From Basidiobolus meristosporus CBS 931.73 (Eukaryota; Basidiobolomycota; Basidiobolomycetes; Basidiobolales; Basidiobolaceae), in NCBI GenBank assembly GCA_002104905.1, contig MCFE01000714.1, positions 1-42,673 on the forward strand: a stretch of DNA of 42,673 nucleotides, read 5' to 3'. This document shows, piece by piece, positions 19,140 through 29,167 of this stretch. The notes below the pieces were generated by a model that ran no database searches, was not told the origin of the DNA, and was given only the letters and a program-made list of their open reading frames with translations. The position numbers and the translations under genes were made by a program. The first letter of the stretch is position 1. The number at the start of each line of letters is the position of its first letter.

Positions 19140-20305
19140 ATGCTAAGATCACTACGTCGTTACAGCCTCCTATTTCTTGGCTTTGCTCTGATAGTTTATC
19201 TGTACTGCAACTCACACAACCCTCCTCCAGAAACCATGTCTCTAACATCCACCCTTGTGAAAAACACCATCCTGGCCGCCTTTGCCGCCGACTCCTTGGC
19301 CCTTGGTGCCCATTGGGTTTATGACTCGGATATTATCAAAAACAAACTTGGAGACAAAGTCAAGGAGCTCAACGCCCCCACCCTCAATGATTACCACAAG
19401 GGTAAAGGGGTGGGAGATTTTACTCATTACGGAGATCAGACCTTGTTTTTACTTGAAAGCATTGCTCGGCACAAAGCCTACGATGAAGAGAAGTTCCGCC
19501 AAGACTGGTTGGAATCGATTGAAAAGTACCAGGGTTACAAGTAAGTGAAAGCTCATCTGCTCGGCTGCTCCTGACGTTCAGCTGACCTCTTCCAACAGGG
19601 ATGGCGCAACAAAGGAGACCGTCGAGAATCTCCATCAAAACAAAAAGCAAGGCTCGGGTTCGGGCGATTTCTCGGCCGTTGGAAGAATTTCCCCACTCCT
19701 TTTGGTCTCCAAAGACGAGGTAAGCGGAAAACTCAGTATCGCCGCTTTCACTTGTTATCTTCACACTGACCCCTACGCACCAGCAAACATTTGTCCAAAA
19801 TGCCGTGTCCCAGACGAGAGTCACCCACGACAATCCCACTGTCGTTGCTGCCGTGGAATTCTTCGCCAAAGTCATTTGGAGGGTTCAAACCCAACAGGAC
19901 TCTCCATCCAAGGTGATCAAAGCCGTAAAGGAGGAGTACGGCAGCAGCCAACCAGAGCTGATCAGCTTGATTCAGAAAGGAATTGACTCGGTCAGCGAGG
20001 ACGATGAGACAGCGGTCCGCAGCTTTGGCGAAAAAAAAACTTTTGGTAGCAACACCATATACACTGGGAAGGCATGCTCTATAGGCGGTGCATTGCCTGC
20101 GTCGGTTCATTTCATTTTGAAATACGAAGATAACCTTGAGCGGGCGTTGATCCAGGATGTGGCGGTGGGCGGTGACCAAGCTGCACGTAACCTTGTCATC
20201 GCATCTGTGGTTGCTTCGCAAAAGAGCGCTCAGCTGCCCGAACGTTGGACTCGGAAATTGAGCAAGCTGCAAGAGATTGAAAAACTCATCAGCTCACTTC
20301 AATGA
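19140..20305 (+). CDS. ADP-ribosylglycohydrolase-family protein with N-terminal membrane anchor
   Basis: Three exons: 19140-19540, 19599-19719, 19784-20305; 347 residues, all phases close. The start used is MLRSLRRYSLLFLGFALIVY, a basic run and one hydrophobic segment, so a signal anchor or presequence; a second in-frame ATG at 19236 (MSLTSTLVKNTIL) would give a soluble form of 315 residues. The body resembles the DraG/ARH fold family: AAFAADSLALGAHWVYD, DFTHYGDQT in place of the usual TDDT, DGATKETVENL, and GGDQAARNLVIASVVAS in place of GGDTDT. Family members remove ADP-ribose from proteins or small molecules using Mg2+ held by Asp residues. The metal-binding motifs are only partly kept, so activity on ADP-ribose is uncertain; it belongs to a divergent clade. 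Confidence 0.85.
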
Positions 20306-20718
20306 AACCCATGCTTGGATGTTAAATAAACTCAGAGGACATTAGTACTTCGTCGTCCATTTTCTGCATTGATGCATTGATCAAGCAATCTCACTTCTCA
20401 AGAAAACCACCATGTGAGTCCGTAGTGTGCTTTTAATGATAAGGCCTTGGCTGACCACAATTAGAAAACCATATGGAGGGGAGTGCGGGTTAGATCTGTT
20501 AGAGATTCAGTATTGTATAGATACACATCGTATTTCTTATCCCATTTACTAGTGCAAGACACAGGATGCGTCGTGTATGCCTGGTTGGATCGACTAGCAT
20601 TGGCACTGTGGTGACGTGGTAGGATAGCTAATATAAATGAAGTTTTCCTCTCAACACTGTTGAGAAAGCCCAAATGGTGTGAATGTGGGCGCAGTCAAGA
20701 GTGTCGTGATGATACATG
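20306..20718. other. Convergent 3' intergenic region
   Basis: 413 bases between the stop codons of the ADP-ribosylglycohydrolase-family gene and the STIMATE-like gene. An AATAAA-like signal (GTTAAATAAACTC, about 20,320) follows the plus-strand stop at once. No gene seen. Confidence 0.45.
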
Positions 20719-21581
20719 CTATGTTTCCCTATCCATGTCTTTAGTGATGGTGCGGTAATTATGTTTCGGAGCTCTTGAGATCAAGCCTTCCTCTTGGCTC
20801 TCGACATCACTAATTTCCTCCAGCGATGTGATCACTCTGTGCCGAATCAAATTATCGACCAGCCAGAACTGCACGATGTTCATTATCAGAGGAGCAATCA
20901 ACGTCACCACGATAACCTGGAGTCGTGGATCTCCAACGCGAACGAAAGGGTCTAAGATCCACTGCCCTATAATCACCAATATGGGGAATACGTTTATCCC
21001 AGCGTAGATAATGAGCTTCGTTGCACTTAGAGCCAATAGGAACACAAGTGACTGCTTCACCCAAATGTGGTACTGGGGTGGGTTGCCATAATTTCCAGAC
21101 TCCATTTCTTTGATGCCAAAGGAGCTGAGAAGCTGGTGCAGTACTTTTAATACCACGCAGAGCACCAGTACGCCGACCGTAGTATCCAGGAGAAGATTTA
21201 ATAGGTACCTGGGTTGCTGTTAGCTCATTTGCCGCCAATTCATGTGGGTGAAAGCCTACCAAACGCATGGATTGTCTTCTCGAGAATCGCTCTGTGAGCC
21301 AGAGACGTAAGAAATAAACAGGTTCAGCATATGAACCAACGCCGCACCGGTCGTCTGCTTACTGACATCAAACAGCCTTTGTAACGCAAAAGTCAAACAA
21401 GGAAGCAACACATAGAACCTCAGTGAGAACCTTACCATACACGCACTGGCCTTCGCGATTGCTCCCGCTGTCTCTTGACCAGGAGTGAGGCAAGGGCTAT
21501 CAACGCCAAGAGCGCCTGCATGAAAAGAGCAAACCCATCTACGAGTTCACAGTTCAACTTGTGAAAGTTAAAGTACAGCAT
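20719..21581 (-). CDS. STIMATE: STIMATE/TMEM110-like membrane protein
   Basis: Three exons: 21581-21436, 21376-21260, 21208-20719; 250 residues, all phases close. Order of motifs matches the STIMATE (vacuolar membrane protein, PF12400-type) family: NCELVDGFALFMQALLALIA, RRPVRVWLFDVSKQTTGAALVH, NPCVWYLLNLLLDTTVGVLV, GNYGNPPQYHIWVKQ, and PLIMNIVQFWLVDNLIRH. It has about five hydrophobic segments (first at residues 16-32, last at 195-210). Human STIMATE promotes store-operated calcium entry at endoplasmic reticulum-plasma membrane contacts; fungal members are little studied. The tail is acidic then basic (ISDVESQEEG, RTITKDMDRET) and would face the cytosol. The ATG is preceded by AA and a 9-base C run on the coding strand, so the 5' end is prone to indel errors, but the MLYFNFHKLNC start fits the family. 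Confidence 0.9.
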
Positions 21582-22357
21582 TTAGGGGGGGGGTCTAGCT
21601 TTTAGAAGGCTATAGGGCTATAATTAAGTAAAGGGCTGAATAATGTCAGCAGAGTTGTTAAGGAAATAACTACCTATAAATTCCTAGCAGTAAAGGCTGA
21701 ATCATCCAACGTTCGTGATCATTCATTGACCATAAATAGTCTCGTCTCTTCTAAGTGTAACTCTTTTTTCAGTTTACCCTGGAGAATCATCGCACATGTC
21801 AATAGTGTAATTGATGACATCAAATCCATGTATATACAAGGCCAATCTAATCTTTATTGATCGTTTTCTGAAATCCGGCGGAGCGGTTTTCTATGTACAA
21901 CGCTCCAAGCTGGTGTTTTTGAGGCTGCGCTCCAGATGCTCAGTGGGATGGATGCAGGAGAGTGATGACCAGAGTGGCTGCGGCAAACCAATCAGCGATG
22001 CTTCATGTCATCAATGGGTATTTGATAGGCCCTGACTATCAAGATGAACTATAGCAAACTTCCCCATCATCATGCAGTCCTCACACCTTGCTGAGAGGCC
22101 TCGCAAGCTACCTAGATAACTGACGTGGTTGCGAGTTAGGTCTCAGGCTGCTTTGTAGTGATGGCTGGTAGGCCAGCCTCAGGCGAGGCTGGAAACATGA
22201 CCAAGCTGCATCCAGCCTTCATCATAGCTACCTTCTTAGAAAATAGTCTCAAAATTTCTTGGATTGTGACCATCTTTTCGATTTTTTTTCACTCATCACA
22301 CGACCACAAGGTGGAACAATCATCTTTCCTCCGGCTGGTCACTGCCTTCTCCTGAAC
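21582..22357. promoter_or_regulatory. Divergent upstream region of STIMATE-like and ZNHIT3
   Basis: 776 bases, head-to-head. It starts with a 9-base G run (21585-21593) directly next to the STIMATE-like ATG. A T-rich stretch (TCGATTTTTTTTCACTC, about 22,277) lies 80 bases before the ZNHIT3 ATG. No other gene recognised. Confidence 0.4.
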
Positions 22358-23012
22358 ATGAATACTCCTAACAAACCACTCTGCAAGGTCTGCAATACAG
22401 AGCCCTTTAAGTACAAATGCTCAGTGTGTCTTCTCCCATAGTAGGTTGCTTCTATATTTCTCATGCTAACCCCTTCGATTAATCATGGCGTTTCAACAGC
22501 TGTTCAGTCACATGCTACAAAAAACATAAAGGTAAATCGCACTTCGTGTGAGGCTTGATCGTTGCACCACTTACCCCCTGTTTTCTTCAGAGGTTCCTTG
22601 TCAAAAGCCTGCTCCCAAAGTCGAAGGTTAGTTGCCCCCTATAGTGCCAGAATCTATAGACTTTCCATATTAATGATGAACATCGCGCAAAAAAGAGCCA
22701 CCAGTCGTCGAAGAAGAAGAGACCGAGAATGAGGAAAACAAGCTTTCGGACGAACAGCTTCAGATGCTAGGTACTCTTTACGATTTAATCGAAACTAGAC
22801 TTCCCTGTGGTTACTTATCGAAGCCAAAAGCTTCTTCTGACAAGGTTCGAGAGATGCTCAAGACGACCTACTTGAAGGAGTTGATAAAGCAGATAGACTC
22901 CTCGGATAAGCCAGAGAAAATCCTCGAGCAAACCCGTCAAAAAGAACCGTTGTTTGATGAGTTTGCTAATACCTTGATTGATGTGTTGGTCAAAAAAAAG
23001 GAGGATGATTGA
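22358..23012 (+). CDS. ZNHIT3: HIT-type zinc finger protein (ZNHIT3/Hit1 type)
   Basis: Four exons: 22358-22440, 22500-22531, 22591-22626, 22696-23012; 155 residues, the same length as human ZNHIT3, all phases close. The N-terminal HIT finger is split by introns: CKVCN, KYKCSVCLLPYCSVTCYKKHK, giving the interleaved Cys/His zinc ligands. A short acidic linker (EEEETENEENKLS) leads to the helical C-terminal domain LKELIKQIDSSDKPEKIL and EPLFDEFANTLIDVL, which binds NUFIP/Rsa1 in the family. These proteins help assemble box C/D snoRNPs with the R2TP chaperone, in the nucleus. Exons 2 and 3 are only 32 and 36 nt, so automated predictors may skip them. It ends KKKEDD. Confidence 0.93.
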
Positions 23013-24023
23013 ACACGCCGCTCCTCCCAATTTACTAGTAATTCACAAGGATTCCAAAAACATAGATTACTTACATTAGTTTAATCCCAACCACCCACTG
23101 TAAGGTTATATTTTCTCAACAGGGATGAAATTGCACTCCAGCCAAATATGCATTAGTGGAATTTATTGTCAACATTCATTCAGCCTTCCTAGAACAACCA
23201 AGTCATCAAACCATACTTCATGATTGACAACTTTCTGGACTAGTTGCTCTGCGTGGAATAAAATATCGGTTGCAGTATCCACATTGATGAAATCAAGCCA
23301 CTGTGTATGGGCTATGTTAGGTGTGGGATTCATATTGCATGGATACTTACACCAGAAATTGAAAAGCCAATAACTGAGCAGTGTAGTGTTCAGGATAATC
23401 GTGGTACACCAGCCTCCAAATGAATGCTGTCAAAGTATCGGAAACATGCCAACCCAGCCTTTGCCAAGAGATATCTTTGAAGTACCCAATAACACCCATT
23501 GCCAAGGCTCTTTGCACAGTAGCAAGCGTTGACCCGGGTGAAGTCCCGATTGAACATCCAGATATACGGGTGGGTGTGTTGCCAGAGCCCTAACCAATCG
23601 AAGCAGCCTCTACCCAAATAAACTCAACACAGAACTTACTAGCTACTTCTGGGCGCTGCTGCCAAATCCTAGCCACTTGCTAGGGAACGGGAAAACGGAC
23701 GGAATGATACGGCGGCACTTACGGTGCCAGAAGAATTCTTGATATGGGCCGATGCAGTTCGTAGATGAATGTTCCGTAATATTAAGCTTCGAATTCCTAT
23801 TCTGGGTCGGGTGCATCTAAGCTTTTGACATGGAAATTTCCATTGCAGCCCAACATGGATTGGCCAGTCGTGGGACTCAGTTGTACACATTGACTATGCT
23901 CTGCATGAGACAAAGAGCGTACTTGATGTAATCCAGGAATCCAATATGACACATTCATTCCTTGTTGGTAATTAAAGGACCTAATGTTTTAGACTCCTGT
24001 TACTAGAGATCTTGGGATACGCA

Positions 24024-24317
24024 TCACCATAGAGAGTGGCCCCCGGGATATATAATCGCCTCATCCGCAGCAGGGATGAGTACTACGCTCGTTGTGTAAT
24101 TCATCATTCCATCATGGCAGATAGACCAGGAGATGGCGTATTCCATAATAGCAGGAGGCATATATTGCCGAAGAGAAAGCCTCTCCCCGCCTGATGGTCC
24201 TGTGAGCACTTCTGACACCCCATATAAGTCCATTCCAATAACTTGATGTGTCACAATGCGGTAATGGATTGTTGATGGCGCCACTTCCTCTGGCACTCCC
24301 ATTGAAATTTGTATCAT
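24024..24317 (-). other. Unrecognised open segment, possibly a decayed gene
   Basis: 97 codons reading MIQISMGVPEEVAPSTIHYR and, further on, MPPAIMEYAISWSICHDG. The frame opens right after a TAG that could be a splice acceptor, with a GTATCA donor about 60 bases upstream. At its end, removing one G from the GGGGG at about 24,041-24,045 would keep the frame open for some 20 more codons. I recognise no family. It could be an exon of a lost gene or a chance frame. Confidence 0.2.
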
Positions 24318-25280
24318 CTATTCAGCAGCCTTCGGAGGAGATGGCCACAATGGGGAGCAGGAATAGAATTGTTCTGATACATCATCTATGCAGCCTCGTT
24401 ATTATGGCAGCAAGTCTGTGTGCAGGTTAAGTTTCCTTTTGGATGATTTGGAGGCCAAAAAGAGTAGCGTGTTCAATCAGCCCCTAGCGCTGAGCATAAA
24501 TGGATTTCGCTGAATGAACGGCGTTGAGAACACCCAACGCCCTCCGAGCTGGTCACTCGGAGTCCAGCGATTGGCGATCAAAGCCCCCTCTGAACCAAGG
24601 GTCCAGCAAAAATCGGTACGGATCGGAGGATGTATAGCAACTGATTTACCCCCCAAAGGGAATTAAAGGTCTTGGCGTGTAATCATAATCCCAAGAGGAT
24701 GTGCAATGGGTTGGCAAAACCAGTTTCTGAAACGCCCTAACATTATAGTTCGGAGCGGAGTTCGATAGATTCCGAGGGTTGGGCTGACAAATACCAAGCT
24801 CCCCACCTGGCTGCTGAGATCGTGGCCCAATCACCGCTCCCGAGGACTTCGGGCACTTCGGCCTCCGTATTTGTGCATGTCAGAGACATTCTATGCCAGG
24901 AAACTGAACTGAGCATGTGGGCGATCTGGATATTCCATTTGGAAGCAATCCCAGTGATCACTGTATTCGCTCACCAACTAATGATCGCCATGCCGTGCTC
25001 GTGCGATTTGTCAGCGCCGATTGAAGGTGGGTGTCTCTGCCCACCACGCTGTATTATTAGCCCACTGTTTTTCGGGAAGAAGTGGGGATTTCCGCAGCCA
25101 CAGATTCATCTGATCTATGCACCATCAGTCATACCAATCACAAGCACAGCAAATCTTCGTTGGCAGCATGAGAGCACCTACTTCATGCCAACGTCAGCTT
25201 GGATGTGAAGCGCTGTTGGGTACCAATTCGCGAGGGTCGCCGCGCGCTACAAGCCTACCTCGGCCGACTCCTTCCGTTCG

Positions 25281-25298
25281 TCCCCGTCCCCGTCCCCG
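25281..25298. repeat. (TCCCCG)x3 microsatellite
   Basis: Three perfect TCCCCG units inside a CG-rich patch in otherwise AT-rich intergenic DNA. Copy number may vary between isolates. Confidence 0.85.
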
Positions 25299-26237
25299 CC
25301 CCCTTTCGCGCTACTCATCATGGCTCATTCCCCCCTTCAACCCAATAGGAATTTTCAGGGCAAGAAAAACCACCAATGACGAGAGATGGGCATATTTTGA
25401 TCTATACTTGATTTATTGGACTGAGAACATTACTGAATCAGTTAGCGAGGGCAACCAGTAATGGCGTTGGTTAAAAGACATTACCCAGGATACTAGCAAG
25501 TTGGATTACTAATCCACTGACCAGTATTTGCATGCAGAAATTGAGTCTCCAATTCCTGGCTGCATGGATATTACTGGCCTGTTCAGCGAGCACCACGTAT
25601 TAGCAAAGGCAGAGTTGGCTTGCCCCTCATCACTCATACTATATCATGCATTGATTACAACATCGTGGCCGCAGCCCGGTCGCACTTGGCGTCCAGTGGC
25701 CGCAGTCCCGTTATGACTTATTCTTGAACACTTGACTGATAATCTGATAATTTGGTTTGTTTATGATCAAGCACGTAAGCCCCGCTGGAACTCATCAGAA
25801 TGACTGATTATTAATCGACCGCGCTCCGGTGCATAGCCAGGTGGGTATTCCTGAATGTGGTGTCTATTTCGAGCTAAATTGGGCTAGGATGTGTCATAGC
25901 GCATATTAAATATGCTTCAATGGACTCAAAGAGTATTCCCATTAACTAGCAAATATGAGTCAGGAGGGAATGTGGAGTTGGTCAGATCCTAAGATCTACG
26001 GCTAGCCATTCCGGAATCAAGTCCTTGGACCCAATACGGAGCCATAGTACATGGTGTGAGTGTGAGAAGATTCGAAGTGACGAATCAGCACGCACGCAGA
26101 GCACGGAGCTACCTTACATTTGTAATTTTAAATTAGCCCTTGGCAGATTCCATTGGCCGAGGGGAATACCCAGAAAAGTAGGCTATCCTACAATTTCAAG
26201 GTCAGATTCCCCATGATTTACTCACGCGCGCTTACCA

Positions 26238-26435
26238 TATAAGCTTGCACCTCCTCTGGACCTCCTCAGCAACTTTTTTCAACTCACTTTTCCAAGAAAT
26301 AAAGCTTCTAGCCGGAAGCGGATGGTTAATTTCCGTTACACTTGGAGCCCAACACTAAATTCAATCGATCTCCTTGCCTTGAATTCTCCCTTGTTCCCAC
26401 GCACTCTCCCTTGACCTTTCGCATTCCCCTCATCA
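26238..26435 (+). promoter_or_regulatory. Promoter and pyrimidine-rich leader of the C2H2 gene
   Basis: A TATA-like CATATAAGC lies at about 26,238, some 225 bases before the ATG at 26466. The leader between 26,365 and 26,460 is dominated by C and T, common near transcription starts of strongly expressed fungal genes. It ends TTAACTGTAG, which could also be a leader-intron acceptor. Confidence 0.4.
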
Positions 26436-26465
26436 TTGCTTTCTCCCCTCTTAACTGTAGAAGTT

Positions 26466-27713
26466 ATGTCTTCCTTAACTTCATCAAGCTTACTTCCTTT
26501 TAACTCGACTTGTCAGGTTGAACATAACGAGTCCTTTCTCGTCAACGATTTCCTTCTCTTTGACAATGAAGACTCGGCAACATACAACGATGCTTTTCGG
26601 GTGCATGACGGGAGTTTGCTCAATTCCCAGTTGGTTGATCAGCTTTCTGCTGATCCCAAACAAGCATCTGATAATGGCTTCTCCACCCCATTTACACCAT
26701 CTCTCGACCCATTCAATCCTCCATCGTTACTGTCTACTCCCTTCACTCCAGCTCTAAAAAGTTTCAACGATATCACGATCCCATGCAGCCCGGACATGAG
26801 CTACGGAAGTTCTATGCCACTATTCAATACTCCATACGCTCCTTCGAGTCAGAGTTTTGATTTTTCAGCTTCCAATTCTGCCTCTGCCAATACGCCACTG
26901 ACGTTGAGTCTAGATGGCTTCGACACAAAGGAGGTGCTTGGTGACTCCTACGGGATTTCCGGGTCCTATCCATATGCCGCCTCCATGGATACACCATACA
27001 TGCAAGATGCTAGCGTTTTTGGTGTGAATGGTCTTACAAACACGCCGGTGTATCCTACCGCGCATTCGTTCTCTCCCGCCTTTCTTAGAAATACGCCTAA
27101 TATGTTTGGAGACGGAATCGATCTAACACCATTCCTCACACCTGCAACCGACTTCGAGTGTGATAATTTCTCTGCTCCTGGAACGCCGGTGGATCCAGCA
27201 GCCATCAATGTCATGAACAACATGAACTTTCTGCAGTTCGGCAATGAGATGAACCAATACAATGACTTGTGCAAAGGGGATAAGAACCCGGCGTCTTTCC
27301 CGTTATTTGCGCCTTTGGAAGAGATTGCCGACTCCCACCAGGCCTCGGCATCCTCTTCCTCTAATTCCCCGGATAAGGATCATTTCACACCCCCTGCTCC
27401 ACAGGAATCATCGAAGGTCCGACTAGCAGCCGCCAGGAGTAAGAAGTACATCTGCTCCTATCATGGATGCAACAAGAGCTTCGCCCGCAAATTCAATTTG
27501 AACGTCCATGTTCGAAGCCATTATCCTGAACTTGCACGTCCTTTCAAGTGTTCCGAATGCCTAAAGGCTTTCGGTCGCAAACATGATCTAACCCGCCACT
27601 TGGCAGCTGTTCATAAGGCTACCTCCTTGTACCACTGTGATACGTGCGGTAAGGAGTTCTCTAGACGAGACGCACTCGCGCGCCACCTAGAAAAAGGCTG
27701 CCAGCTGGTATGA
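26466..27713 (+). CDS. C2H2 zinc-finger transcription factor with TP-repeat activation region
   Basis: Single exon, 415 residues from the first in-frame ATG (MSSLTSSSLLPF). Residues about 70-250 hold seven or so degenerate repeats of an (S/N/D)TP-x(6-10)-F pattern (STPFTPSLDPF, STPFTPALKSF, NTPYAPSSQSF, NTPLTLSLDGF and others). These are rich in Thr-Pro, with aromatic and acidic residues, like an activation domain with proline-directed phosphorylation sites. The DNA-binding part is at 328-415: finger 1 CSYHGCNKSF...HVRSH, finger 2 CSECLKAFGRKHDLTRHLAAVH, finger 3 CDTCGKEFSRRDALARHLEKGC, whose last ligand is Cys. Paired fingers of this shape occur in fungal stress and calcineurin-responsive regulators such as Crz1/Prz1, but I cannot assign orthology. 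A Ser-rich stretch (ASASSSSNSPDKD) sits just before the fingers. Confidence 0.88.
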   Translation: MSSLTSSSLLPFNSTCQVEHNESFLVNDFLLFDNEDSATYNDAFRVHDGSLLNSQLVDQLSADPKQASDNGFSTPFTPSLDPFNPPSLLSTPFTPALKSFNDITIPCSPDMSYGSSMPLFNTPYAPSSQSFDFSASNSASANTPLTLSLDGFDTKEVLGDSYGISGSYPYAASMDTPYMQDASVFGVNGLTNTPVYPTAHSFSPAFLRNTPNMFGDGIDLTPFLTPATDFECDNFSAPGTPVDPAAINVMNNMNFLQFGNEMNQYNDLCKGDKNPASFPLFAPLEEIADSHQASASSSSNSPDKDHFTPPAPQESSKVRLAAARSKKYICSYHGCNKSFARKFNLNVHVRSHYPELARPFKCSECLKAFGRKHDLTRHLAAVHKATSLYHCDTCGKEFSRRDALARHLEKGCQLV

Positions 27714-28180
27714 AGTAACGAAGAATCATCCCGTCAATCTTTCTATGCCCAAATAACGTCAGTCGTGAAAAGAACAAAAAAATTCGCAAAACCGGCAAAA
27801 AACCAACGATTTTTTATTAGACCAACCCACTCCCACCCACCCAACTATACATATATTTCTGAACCTAGTATATTTCGCTTCAGAAGATTGCTTTCCTTTG
27901 ATGCCTCATTCTATTTTGTGTATTTAATTGATTGTTGTACCTTTTCTCTTGTATAGTAATAGTCACCCACTGCATATGTATTACCTTATTTCCATCCGAT
28001 TCTTTTGATCACACTCCAGCACCATCCCACATCGCCCGGCTGTTATAACAGTCGGCCCTTCAACCGAAAATCATTGTCCATCTGGGTAAATTTACTTTCA
28101 TGAATGGTATACTTTCATCAGCGGAATTCGCTATTTCGTGATTGAATGTTATTAAAGCGAGCATTATCTTGAGGAGATCG

Positions 28181-28687
28181 TGGTGGCAGTTGGTGACAGT
28201 CACGAATTGGGTTGAGGTGGCAGTGTGGAACCATCCGGGTACCCCTTCGGGTGGCTCTGATCCGGAATACTACCCAGCACATGCTTGGGTGGATCCGGTT
28301 TTTCATCATGCTTACTAATGGGTGGCCTACGGGCCAAAGCGAGCAGCACGGTTTGGTGGATGGTTGGATACCCGGCCGGGTTGTGATCACCAGACCCGAT
28401 TTGTACAGCGTGTTCTCAAACACATCGGAATGAGCTGGCTTCATTTGCATAAAGATCGTACCCTTCAAAAAATTGAGGCGGACTATTACTGTAAGCCAGA
28501 CGGTGGATGTATGTACGTAATTGATCTGAACTGCAGTCCCGCTGAATGTCGGGCTCCCTATTTATGTAAGCAACCAAGTGACTCTCATCAAGGCTTATTT
28601 CTGAATTATGCCATGTTCAACCACTGGGTATCCCATAACCAGTTACCTGGATATTACTCAAGGAGACGAACGGCAGCGGAGGAATAG
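28181..28687 (+). pseudogene. Broken secreted-enzyme-like segment (tyrosinase-like?)
   Basis: One frame reads WNHPGTPSGGSDPEYYPAHA and then WVDPVFHHAY, a TAA stop at about 28,314-28,316, then WVAYGPKRAARFGGWL. Further along is a Cys-rich part (YYCKPDGGCMYVIDLNCSPA, ECRAPYLC). The SDP-x(n)-H-x(n)-DPVF-HHAY pattern recalls the CuB region of tyrosinases, and the Cys-rich end recalls a secreted protein. No CuA region is seen upstream. A stop interrupts the segment, so at best this is a decayed fragment. The family guess is weak. Confidence 0.2.
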
Positions 28688-29073
28688 GCTGAACGTGATT
28701 GTGCCAACAATGATGCAATAACATGCGATTATTAATTCGAATTCGCGATTGCGTCCGTCCCTTGAGATAATCATGTAAGCCTGATATACAGTTTGACATT
28801 CAGAAGAATTGATACTGATAGCAGGGATCTTGTGTCTGATGGTGATTTACCTCTAGATGGCACATGAGTTAGAGGGGGATCAACTGACCTGGGTCGGGGG
28901 TTGAAGAATATCGTGCCAAACGTTTTCAGATAATGCTGTCTTTTGGTAGCTCCGCAACATTGACATGAAGTGTCTGTAGCCGCCTTGATAATGCAGATAT
29001 AAAGTGGCTGTGGAATATTCACATGCATATAGTTTGTTGCAAATTTTGTATCTACACCGAAATATGCACATTA

Positions 29074-29110
29074 ACTGTTGTGAGTCTTGGAGATACTGGA
29101 AGTGATCGGG
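29074..29110 (+). repeat. Internal copy of the telomere-flanking sequence
   Basis: ACTGTTGTGAGTCTTGGAGA continuing to TACTGGAAGTGATCGGG. The copy at 42,388-42,426, directly before the telomere array, differs by two C/T changes and a two-base gap. Same orientation, 13.3 kb apart. See findings. Confidence 0.85.
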
Positions 29111-29167
29111 AGAACAAGTAGATTATGCGGCTTTCACTCCATGATTTATTGAATGTAAAAGTGGTGT

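Larger units (their letters stand above)
23013..26465. other. Long gene-poor stretch with possible relics
   Basis: About 3.4 kb. Two minus-strand open segments deserve note but not a call: 23390-23617 (Cys- and aromatic-rich, no recognised domain) and 24024-24317 (listed separately). A (TCCCCG)x3 repeat lies at 25281-25298 in a locally very GC-rich patch. The last 100 bases before the zinc-finger ATG are pyrimidine-rich. Confidence 0.4.

Noticed and set aside
24822-25461. Plus-strand frames of 114-128 codons
   Set aside because: Composition looks random, no domain, and they overlap each other in different frames.
26436-26465. Upstream extension of the zinc-finger protein
   Set aside because: It begins at TTG; the first ATG is 26466, after the pyrimidine-rich leader.
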